Positions 1 to 7,223 of a stretch of DNA of 11,012 nucleotides are shown here, one piece after another; the first letter of the stretch is position 1, and each line of letters starts with the position of its first letter. The stretch comes from Gonium pectorale (taxonomy: Eukaryota; Chlorophyta; Chlorophyceae; Chlamydomonadales; Volvocaceae): the NCBI GenBank assembly GCA_001584585.1, contig LSYV01000008.1, forward strand, positions 699,034-710,045, in the 5' to 3' direction. The notes under the pieces are model-generated. The model ran no database searches, had not been told where the DNA came from, and worked only from the letters and a program-made list of their open reading frames with translations. Made by a program: the position numbers and the translations under genes.

Positions 1-65
1 CCGAACCGCTCCTCATACCCGACCCGCCGCGTGACGAACGACTTCCCGTCCCCCGCCCCCCCCAG
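1..65 (+). other. 3' end of an intron of the O-fucosyltransferase-family gene
   Basis: A pyrimidine-rich tract (runs of C from about 46) ends in CAG at 63-65, just before the NNQ exon. The in-frame reading contains a TGA at 32-34, which excludes coding. The remaining upstream exons are outside the window. Confidence 0.75.
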
Positions 66-145
66 GCCCCAATAACCAGATTGCGGGCTTGAAGGAGGCG
101 CTGGTGCTGGGCAAGATGCTCGAACGGACGGTCATCGTGCATGAC
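66..145 (+). other. exon carrying the N-terminal NNQ sugar-nucleotide motif
   Basis: The acceptor is the C-rich tract ending in AG at 64-65 and the donor is GAC|GTAAGG at 146. The exon enters in phase 2 (two bases, gc, complete a split Gly codon) and leaves in phase 0. It reads PNNQIAGLKEALVLGKMLER and then TVIVHD, matching the first conserved block of O-fucosyltransferases (NNQ, then an amphipathic helix, then a short hydrophobic strand). The upstream sequence 1-65 has an in-frame TGA at 32-34, so it is intron and not coding. Confidence 0.85.
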
Positions 146-3100
146 GTAAGGAGCAGGCGAGGGCGTGGTTTTGCAGTTGCGATCGTTGGCGCGGGCGGGA
201 GGCGGCATGCGACGAGGGGGCCCGTCGCGTCAACCCAGCAAAGGCGGGAGCGCGGCGAGCAACGGGAGGGCGAAGGCTCCTAACAGGAGGCAGTCAACGT
301 CCAGGCATGGGGACGGAGTGCGCGACTGAGAGGCGCGGCAGAGGCTGGGCGCTGTCTGTGCTCCGCTGGGAGGGGGTCCCGTGGGGCTGTGTGCTTGTCG
401 CAAAGTAGGAAGGGAACATGCAGAGGGACGGGTTTGATGCGCGACCCGCGGCGGCAGGCAAGCCGAGCTGGTCAGGTGGGCCCAGCATCTCCGTGTACGA
501 CCCGAGCCCGGTCATACGACCGGTCGTGCGCACACGGCGCATCCTCCTCGTGCGCCGGGCACCGCGTGGAGTTGGAGCGATTGGGGTCGCGGAGTGGAGC
601 GGCCCCCCACTATGCGCTCACCGCACTGTCGCCTGGTGCATCCTCGCCTGGCGCAGCGGCGAGTCAAACGGTGTGGCCGCCTGCCGTGGCCCCTCCCAGC
701 CCTTGCACCCCACCGCTCTCCGCCAATCACCATGAAGAGAACCGGCCCCAGGGATTCCCCACCCTCGGGTTCACCGCAGCTGCATTCCTGATCAGTTCTC
801 GGCCTGCCGGCCTGGCCCCCTCCCTGACCGCATTCGGTCCGTCCACAGATTTTGAATCACTACAATGATGAGCCGTCCTTTGAAGGCCAGCACGACCAGC
901 CCCGGACAATGAACTTCAGTCTGGTGGGTACCGGTGGTTTATGGCTCGCACACCGGAGGAACGATGGCTCTGGGTAGGGGGTAGCAAGGGACGGCCTTGG
1001 CGGAGGTGATGGCACGGGGTGGGGTGATTGAGCGCGGCGGAACAGCAAGGTGGGGGAAGAAAAGAAGAGGACGGGCTGTGTGGTGATGGATGGCAGCGGG
1101 GCCTTGACTAGGCGGTGGCGGAGTGGGGGTGGGGCATGCACAGAGGTGGCCACGGCAGCGGAGACGCCCGGTGGCGGGCTTTGCTTGCGGCTAGGCCGTA
1201 CACGGCCTCTCCTGTCACCGAGCAGCTGATCGCCCAGCTCCAAGCCCCAACGTCCCCTTTCTTTCCTTTTCCGTGCGCGCAACGGCTCCCCTCTCTCCTG
1301 CGGCATCCGCCTGGCACCCCCCATCTCCATCCAGGTGTTTAACTTTGAACACCTGTCGCGCCACCGGCCGATAGTCACGCTGGACGAGCGGCGAGCAACA
1401 GGTTGGGACAGCAGGGTGGAGGCTGTGGTGCACTTCGGGGACAAGTTCCTCGACCAGGTGAGGCCGAGGAACCGTCAGCCTTCATGGCGCCGGCTGTCCT
1501 GGCGGCAGGGGAAAAGGGGCTCGGGCGGCCACCGCCGGGACCGATGGGAGGGGGCTCCACGGACACCTGCGGAGCGTTAGCGGCCCTTCATTATGCGGCA
1601 GCCATGAGACCCTGGCGCTTTTCGCTTTGGGGAATATTAAGCAGACAGTCGACGTGGGCGCACTGGTCTCCAGCTGTAGTCTCCCACCCTACAGCCATTC
1701 TGAAGCCATTCTTGCCTCCGGTCACTTTCTTTAGAGGAGGAGGTCCTGGATCAGTAGAGCCGGTGGGGGAAGCGCGTGACGGGGAGCTGCTAGGGGTGCA
1801 CGATGCGGCGGTGAGGGGCCGCGGCAGCGGCGGTTGGGTTGGGCAGGAGCCCGGCGCACCGTCGCGCCCCGCAAGCAAAGGCGTTCCTCGCTTCGACGAC
1901 AGCTGTTGGGAGCAGGTGAAGTGGCGAACACCCGGGGGGCCGGAGGAGCCGTCGGGGGGCCCCCCTGACACCTGTCGCACCGGTGGCGGGCAATGGGCTC
2001 ACAGTGGCTGTGTGCGGGCCAGCAGGGGGCCGTATGGGGCAGGGACGGGTTCGGTCCGCCGGCGGTTGCATGCCAGAGCAGCTGGACTTTGGACCCGGTT
2101 TTGCGCACGCGCCAGGGAGCTCCACACAACAGGGTTGGGGGGCGGGGTGGAGGCCGCCTGGGCTGCAGGCCACCGGATGGCGTGCTGTCAGGGGAGTGTT
2201 GCTTGACGCCCTTCCGGGGAAAGGTCAAATGCGGAATCCCATGAGACGGCTTTCTTAAGGAGAAGACGACAGGGAGCACCGCGCGGGCGTCCAACGCGCG
2301 GGCGAATTGAGTGCCGTGGCGCTGCGACCTGGGGGTTGGGTCGAGGCGGAGGGCGCGCAGAGCCGGCCGGGGCCGGGCCTTCCCGCCCCGACCCCTGACG
2401 TGCTTTCTTACGCAATCGCGTGCCCTCCGTACTTGCCGTACAGATCAAGAACTTGAAGGCGCTCAACGTCAGCGACGAGGGCGCACACTACCTCGACTTC
2501 GAGCGCTTCACCTGCAACTCGGGGCAGCTCACAAACATGGTGGGTCGGTGCCGGGGCTCGGCCCCGCGCCGCGGCGGGTGCTGGGTTTGCCTCCGCGCCG
2601 CGGCGGCCGCGCTAGGGCAAGCATGCGGCGCTATCGGGGGGGGGCGTGCGCCCGGGCGATGCAGGCAAACACAGGAGTGCTGGGTGCACCGCGGGCGGGC
2701 GGCCTCGGTGTCGGCTGCGCATCGGCTGCACAAGGGCTGCGACGGAATGATCCGCGGCGCTGCGGTGCGGGAGGGGGCGCGGCCCGGGCGCCCTTCAGTT
2801 TGTGTACTGGTATTGCTGACCTGACAGCCGCCCACCTCGTCGCCCGCCTGCCTCTGCGGTCGCCGCGCGCAGAAGGAGGAGCTCGCCGAGTATGAAACCA
2901 TTGCCGTGATTGTGTACGAGAACATCGTACGGGACGCGGGCCACGGCGTGCGGCTGCGGGTGACGGGCGAGTTGTGCCACGACGAGTACCTGCAGGTGGG
3001 TACCGCATAACGTGGAACCGGGTCGCAGGGCGAAGCGCTGAATCGCATGTGGGAAGGGAAAGCCCTTTGTGATGTCAGGTGGTAGTCTTGTTGCGGGTGG

Positions 3101-4461
3101 GGGATGGAGCGGGTGGTGGAATGGGAACCGGATCGTGGGAGTGCGGGAAACGGGTTGAGTGGGGAGTGAAGGTGGCAAAATGGGAACCCTGGGGTGCGAG
3201 CGCACGCGCAGTCATGGGGACATGCCAGCCACCAACCGTCACCTGTCAGAAGCCAACCGCCAACGAATCGCCAACCGCTAACCGCAGGTGTCGGCCCAGC
3301 TGACCAAGAGCGAGACGCTGGTGACCATGGCCCACGAGTTCCGCCAGCAGAAGCTGGGCGGCCGCTACTTGGCCGTGCATATCCGGCCCTACCCAGACAA
3401 ATGTGAGCCTTACATTGCCGTACATACACATGCTGTGTCACGTCCACGCTGTGCTGTTGTTTGCTTGATGAGTCGTGATGGCGTTGGGTGGGATTTGCGG
3501 CTTGCACGTTGTACCGACAGCGCGGCCCCTGCCGCCCGCGCCCCCCTCTCCTCCTCCCCCCCCAGGCATCTCAGCGTGGCGCCGCCGCGAGTGGCGCCCC
3601 GAACTGGCCAAGAAGCTGTGCAAGAACAGCCACCTGCGGGACGTCTTCATCAACCAAACGGCCCGGGCCATGGAGAAGAACAACCTGTGGGGCGTCTTCG
3701 TCATGTGCCTCCCCGAGCTGCGGCCAATCGTGACTGAGATGTACGGCGCCGCTGGCATCAAGCCCGTGTTCTACGACATGGACGAGCTCGAGAAGGCGGT
3801 GGGCTACAGGTAAGACGACGACGGACCGAACTTGCCGGCGAACACCACCCAGCAAGAATTGAGCTGGGTATCACATGATTACCGGCCGCCCATGTCACGG
3901 ATCGGCGCCCGCATGCCCCTCCTCTGCGCGACGATCGAGGCGAATGTGCAAACACAAACAGCCGCGTGGGAGACGGCACCCGAGCCGTGAAGATACCTTG
4001 TTGCCCTCCTCCCCGCTGCCCGGTGCCCATTCGCTCAGGAGCACCTCGCTGCTGGGCATGGTTGAGGGGGAGATTTCGTACGAGGCGGACATGTTCATCG
4101 GGACGTCGTACAGCAGCATGAGCAGCATCATCATGCAGGTGCGGTACGGAAAAAGGCAGTTGGTGGTTGGAAGCGTTGGCTTTGCGGACGTGTGCTATCA
4201 TGGATGTTTGGAAACGATGGGCGCCCGGCTGCCGAAGACTGTTGAGCGGGCATTTGCTTTCGGCACCAGGTAGCGCTGATCGGCAGGCGCCGTTCCTCCT
4301 GCCTCAACCCCCACCCCCGCCACGAAACGGGTCCCTGCCAAGCCCGCCGCTGATGGGCCTCCCTTCGCACTGGGGGCTTTTCCGCGTTCACTCCGCAGGA
4401 GCGCTTTGCCCGGGGCAAAGCACCCCGCTTCACCACCATCTTCACCAAGACCTCCAGATGA
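66..4461 (+). CDS. O-fucosyltransferase-family protein, 3' part of gene (9 exons visible, 5' end outside window)
   Basis: Spliced CDS with exons 66-145, 849-923, 1335-1457, 2444-2539, 2873-2995, 3288-3402, 3566-3809, 4039-4138 and 4399-4461 (stop TGA). All introns are GT-AG and phases match at every junction (mostly phase 0; phase 1 after 3402, phase 2 after 3809). It yields 339 visible residues, with the N-terminus left of the window. Visible family marks are an N-terminal GPNNQIAGLKEALVLGK loop/helix (residues 1-17, the GG.NNQ-type sugar-nucleotide motif), YLAVHIRPYPDKC (193-205) with the H-x-R pair at 197/199, and ADMFIGTSYSSMSSII (302-317). These are the classic order of conserved blocks in GDP-fucose protein O-fucosyltransferase (PF10250-like) proteins. 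Such enzymes transfer fucose, or in distant members another sugar, to acceptors in the ER/Golgi; donor and acceptor here are inferred only from family. No membrane segment is visible, but the anchor or signal would lie upstream. The neighbour is convergent, so there is no shared promoter. Confidence 0.87.
146..848 (+). other. intron (703 bp) of the O-fucosyltransferase-family gene
   Basis: It starts GTAAGG and ends CCACAG. The peptides on either side, ending VIVHD and starting ILNHYNDEPSF, read on in phase 0 as in the family. Several GC-driven open frames overlap the intron (for example plus-strand 389-868), but none joins exon 2 in the correct frame. I saw no further exon, though a small missed one cannot be excluded because both flanking phases are 0. 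Confidence 0.7.
849..923 (+). other. exon 2 visible (ILNHYNDEPSF...)
   Basis: The exon is 75 bp, phase 0 at both ends, with acceptor CCACAG|ATT and donor CTG|GTGGGT. It encodes 25 residues starting ILNHYNDEPSFEGQ and ending RTMNFSL. Together with the next exon it forms a stretch typical of algal O-fucosyltransferase-family proteins, in which a polar loop leads into an F-D/N-x-E-H-L strand and helix. It is the least conserved of the nine exons, so its borders are slightly less certain. Confidence 0.72.
924..1334 (+). other. intron (411 bp) of the O-fucosyltransferase-family gene
   Basis: It starts GTGGGT and ends ATCCAG. It holds G-rich and C-rich stretches and no frame-compatible coding segment that I can recognise. 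Open frames on both strands (860-1444 minus, 1115-1342 plus) are low-complexity in composition and do not fit the gene. Confidence 0.7.
1335..1457 (+). other. exon 3 visible (VFNFEHLSRHRPIVTLDE...)
   Basis: The exon is 123 bp, phase 0 at both ends, with acceptor CATCCAG|GTG and donor GACCAG|GTGAGG. It encodes 41 residues, including FNFEHLSRHRPIVTLDERR and VVHFGDKFLDQ. The 'F-x-x-E-H-L then P-V/I-V-T-L' pattern is a recurrent block after the NNQ helix in plant and algal O-fucosyltransferase-like proteins. Confidence 0.82.
1458..2443 (+). other. intron (986 bp), largest visible intron of the gene
   Basis: It starts GTGAGG and ends CCGTACAG. The flanking peptides (...DKFLDQ and IKNLKALNV...) join in phase 0. 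A plus-strand frame stays open from 1403 to 2206, across most of the intron. However, its translation is Gly/Arg/Pro-rich with no motif, and it overlaps exon 3 in another frame. I see no repeat or nested gene here. Confidence 0.68.
2444..2539 (+). other. exon 4 visible (IKNLKALNVSDEGAHY...)
   Basis: The exon is 96 bp, phase 0 at both ends, with acceptor GTACAG|ATC and donor ACATG|GTGGGT. It encodes 32 residues from IKNLKALNV through FERFTCNSGQLTNM. Third positions are strongly G or C, as in the other exons and unlike the flanking intron. Confidence 0.8.
2540..2872 (+). other. intron (333 bp)
   Basis: It starts GTGGGT and ends CGCGCAG. It contains a G run near 2634-2643 and nothing recognisable as coding in the gene's frame. 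Confidence 0.7.
2873..2995 (+). other. exon 5 visible (KEELAEYETIAVIVYENI...)
   Basis: The exon is 123 bp, phase 0 at both ends, with acceptor CGCGCAG|AAG and donor CTGCAG|GTGGGT. It encodes 41 residues, KEELAEYETIAVIVYENIV followed by RDAGHGVRLRVTGELCHDEYLQ. The hydrophobic strand IAVIVYEN sits where the family has the strand preceding the middle of the domain. Confidence 0.82.
3288..3402 (+). other. exon 6 visible, carries the H-x-R motif
   Basis: Acceptor ACCGCAG|GTG, donor CAAAT|GTGAGC; it leaves in phase 1. It encodes LGGRYLAVHIRPYPDK, and the split Cys codon is completed by exon 7. The His-x-Arg (visible residues 197 and 199) corresponds to the conserved GDP-sugar-contacting arginine block of protein O-fucosyltransferases. 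Retaining the next intron (163 bp, not a multiple of 3) would shift the frame of exon 7. Confidence 0.86.
3566..3809 (+). other. exon 7 visible, central to C-terminal half of the transferase domain
   Basis: The acceptor is a run of C ending in CAG at 3563-3565, and the donor is CTACAG|GTAAG at 3810. It enters in phase 1 (t|gc = Cys) and leaves in phase 2. It encodes 80 whole residues from ISAWRRREWRPELAKK to ELEKAVGY. The Cys-x-x-x-Trp after the H-x-R block (CISAW) and the later WGVFVMCLPELRPIV strand/helix (residues 246-260) fit the family's second Rossmann-like half. Confidence 0.86.
4039..4138 (+). other. exon 8 visible, carries the D-x-F-x-G..SS-x-S motif
   Basis: Acceptor GCTCAG|G and donor ATGCAG|GTGCGG; the exon leaves in phase 0. 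It encodes LLGMVEGEISYEADMFIGTS and then YSSMSSIIMQ. The acidic residue and the SS-x-S run (D303, S311, S312, S314) are the C-terminal conserved block of O-fucosyltransferases. Retaining the following 260-bp intron would replace the last 20 residues by a different tail with a stop near 4273. Confidence 0.86.
4399..4461 (+). other. last coding exon with stop codon
   Basis: The acceptor is CTCCGCAG at 4391-4398. It encodes ERFARGKAPRFTTIFTKTSR followed by TGA at 4459-4461. The phase-0 join to exon 8 gives SSIIMQ-ERFARGKA, in line with the 'R...G' stretch that follows the serine block in the family. The protein ends soon after the catalytic domain, without an added tail. Confidence 0.8.
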
Positions 4462-5638
4462 GCTGCGACGCGCTTCACGGCCTGCGGGACCGCAAGGACG
4501 TGCGTAGGCCTTCGGGGGTCCGACACGGACGACACGGGGCCGCAGCGGTGCCTAGAACAGGCGAAGCGGTGTGGGGGGTAGGCGACCAGCACCCACGCCT
4601 GTGGACGGTTGTGCACACAACGCAATGTGCACGCACGCTCGGCGGCAGGACGGGGCCCGCCGCTTGACTGCCTGGCGACTGGGCAGGTCGGGACTGGGCG
4701 ACTGGAGGCGGGAGCAAGCGCGAGCGCATGGGCCAGGGGCGTAATCTGCCCACTGGTGCCCGTTGGGGCGCTGCAGCTGAGGGCTATCCCACGCCAGCTG
4801 CGGCGGGATCCCGGCTGAGCTGCCGCGTGGGCCGGAACGGGACCGACCGACCGTGACTGGGGTACGCACGGGACTCAGGGGATGTCGCTATAGGTGCGGG
4901 AAAAGCGTGCGCTTGGGTTGCGGTTGGCTTGGAACAGGGCTCGCGGGCGTATGATACTGCAGGAGGATCGGTGCGCGCGCACATGTACTGCAGCTCGCTC
5001 GCTCGCGAACGAAATGGTTGAGTGGTGAAAAGCTTGCTCAGCTTGCGCCCTCTACGGAGGTGCAGCAGCCCCAACACTTGGCGATCGCGTTGCATCGGAC
5101 GCGCCTCAGCATACACCTGGTGGTGTTATTCTGGGACAGCATGCATGCTCGTGCATCCAAGTGCAGTGCTGGGCTTTATTTTGTGATCTAGCTGTAGGTG
5201 GGTGTCCTTTTACTGCTCTCTGTTCGACTTCTGCAGCTTTCCAAACTCGCGTCAGCCATTGCTCGTTTGGAAGCAAGATCGCGTCCGTCGTGCTATTACC
5301 GGGGCTTCACGCCCTGCCTCGGGCTGGGGCGGTCCTGGCAGAAACCAAGGACGGCATACGTTGCGCGTGAGCCATGCGGCGTCTGTGACTCTGTGTACGG
5401 CAGGACGAGGACGCGCTGCCTTGTGGCATGAACGGGTGCTGTGTGCCGTACTGCACACGTGCGTCCTTGTGACGCGCCCAGAATTGAACACCTGCTCACA
5501 TGCCATCAATCCGGCTGTACAGACCAGGGGTCAGGTTGATGACGTTGCGGTGTCGAGCATGACAGACTCTTGTCGGCAAGAGCGGCCGAGCGACCGCCTG
5601 GGAAGCATCAGAACTTCCGGAGGTGCGTCCACGGAGAC

Positions 5639-5684
5639 CTCTCACAGTGTTGAAAAGGAACAACGGAACGATCTCTCACAGTGT
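5639..5684. repeat. 12-bp direct repeat ctctcacagtgt (two copies)
   Basis: Exact copies lie at 5639-5650 and 5673-5684, 34 bp apart start to start. The second copy runs into the TGTAA signal. No mobile-element context is visible. Confidence 0.6.
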
Positions 5685-5686
5685 AA
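5682..5686 (+). terminator. TGTAA polyadenylation signal (plus strand)
   Basis: TGTAA is the usual green-algal polyadenylation signal. This copy is the first on the plus strand downstream of the stop at 4461. It overlaps the second copy of a 12-bp direct repeat (see repeat entry). The motif is short and could occur by chance. Confidence 0.45.
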
Positions 5687-5700
5687 CCAGGTCCCGTGAA

Positions 5701-6570
5701 CCAGGGCGGCCAACCCCAGGTACGCTGGGGACACCGTTGCCGACTCGCCGCTGCGGAATTACCGATACCCACTTAAACAGATAGATATAGGCATGACTGA
5801 ATAGCAACGCACGGACCTGCGACACCACGCAGGTTCGCGGCCTCAGCGTCCTCAGGTATAGGTACACAGAAGGGCCCCAGGCGAACACAAGACCACTGCA
5901 GGCCACGGCTGATGCCGCAATGGTATGTGTGACTACAAGACATACCAAGGCCGAGGACAGCTACTGGCAAAAGACGTAACGCGCGCTCATGGGCCACCGA
6001 AACGGCGTTCCATGCCGTACCCGGGGTTACCCGAGAGGAGTAACAGAAACCACGAAACCTACTGCATCAAAGCACCCAACATGCCCCGACATATCGTGGT
6101 GGAGCTATTTACATTAATGACCCAGCTACAGTTTGTTTGACATCTGAATCCGAACGGCACAACGGATGTACTACCGTACTGTACGAGGCGTCGCTGTCAA
6201 GGCATATGTAAGTCAGTGTCCTGTATGCATCACGATGCAGCCAATGGAGAAACAACGCTGCGGGTCGAGTAAGCCGATGGGCATAGCGGATGGGGAGATG
6301 ATGCAGACCACACACGCAAACTGTAACTACAGATACAGATGACCGGCTCTATGTAACTAACACACTTCAGTGCCATTGCCATCACGGCTCTATCAGGTGA
6401 GACATGGCTCCAATGCCGACGTCAGGTAGCGGCCGCAGCCCGTCCTGCTGGCCCGTTTCGGGGCCCTGACAAACGACAGCGGGGCTGTGGAGTCCGAGTA
6501 GTCTGACGTTGCATCTCACGGCTTGATGCGTGACCTTTATACACAGCGCAGGTCCCTTGCACGGCGGAGG
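5701..6570. other. convergent intergenic region
   Basis: This stretch lies between the inferred 3' ends of the two converging genes. It is visibly less GC-rich than the exons. It contains plus-strand TGTAA at 6322-6326 and 6352-6356 and a minus-strand TGTAA (ttaca) at 6109-6113, all possibly chance. Open frames here are under 100 codons and have no motif. I see no tRNA or structured RNA. Confidence 0.5.
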
Positions 6571-6586
6571 AGTAACCACACAGCAT

Positions 6587-6591
6587 TTACA
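6587..6591 (-). terminator. TGTAA polyadenylation signal for the CBM1/double-psi-barrel gene
   Basis: The plus strand reads ttaca, so the minus strand reads TGTAA, about 325 bp beyond the stop codon at 6915-6917. It is the first such motif downstream of the stop, and the distance is normal for a green-algal 3' UTR. Cleavage would fall near 6570-6575. Confidence 0.55.
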
Positions 6592-6914
6592 ACACAATAC
6601 CGTACGTAACAACAGCGCGCAAGCTGCAGCCTGCAGGGCAGCCCGACGCCGGGGCGCCCACACGCACACGCCCATGCCTCCTCGCGAGCCACGGTCTCAG
6701 GCATTACCGACACACCAGACGGAAGCCAGAACTCGGTAGCCGCTACCCTTTCCAACGCAACCTATAGTGAGTGTGATATCTTCTGCTTGTGCTTCTGCTT
6801 GGTGGTGAAACCGACGTGCCCGCAATCCAGCACTACGACAGGTGCCCTTGACGCCCATCCGCCGCCGCAGCCATGCGTGCGCATATTTAGGGCCGGGCGA
6901 CAACCGAAAACCGA
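6592..6914 (-). other. probable 3' UTR of the CBM1/double-psi-barrel gene
   Basis: This is non-coding sequence between the TAG stop and the TGTAA signal on the minus strand. No in-frame continuation or alternative terminal exon is evident. Confidence 0.5.
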
Positions 6915-7223
6915 CTACTTGCAGCTGTTCGAGGCCTTGACGTCGCACTTGCCGACATCCCGGTAGCACAGCGCCATCACGGAGCCGCCCGGGGCGCCGG
7001 GCCGCAGGCTCCCGGCCGCGGGCTTGGGCACCTTGTTGATGTCAAAGTTGGCGGCGGTGGCGTTGAAGCCGAGCAGCGCGCTGGCGGGCCACTTCTCCAG
7101 GTCGATCAGCCGGTAGGCGCCCTTGCCGCTGTTGGCGGAGCAGCAGCCGTCGCAGTCCGAGTCGCTGCACACGTCGATCACGTTGACGCGAACCACGCGG
7201 CCGGGCGCGCCCTGAACAGCCAC
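6915..7223 (-). other. last exon: C-terminal half of double-psi-barrel-like domain
   Basis: The acceptor is CGCGCAG|GTG in phase 0. It encodes residues 212-313, ending KASNSCK followed by TAG. V-x-V-x-V-I-D-V-C (D228, C230) followed by D-C-x-G-C-C and LIDLEKWPASALLGF matches the central strand, Asp and helix pattern of barwin/expansin-like barrels. Confidence 0.8.

Larger units (their letters stand above)
4462..5700 (+). other. probable 3' UTR of the O-fucosyltransferase-family gene
   Basis: No coding segment that I trust is present after the TGA. The first plus-strand TGTAA I find is at 5682-5686, which would place cleavage near 5700 and give a 3' UTR of about 1.2 kb. That is long but within what green-algal genes show. 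A plus-strand open frame at 5202-5699 has no recognisable motif and is not called. Real transcript ends need RNA data. Confidence 0.45.

Noticed and set aside
2488..3507. Longest open frame in the window, 339 codons on the minus strand
   Set aside because: It lies antisense to three well-supported exons (2444-2539, 2873-2995, 3288-3402). Its translation is low-complexity and lacks any domain, so it is a GC-rich shadow.
5202..5699. 165-codon plus-strand open frame
   Set aside because: It has no motif or natural codon bias, and it lies in the inferred 3' UTR.
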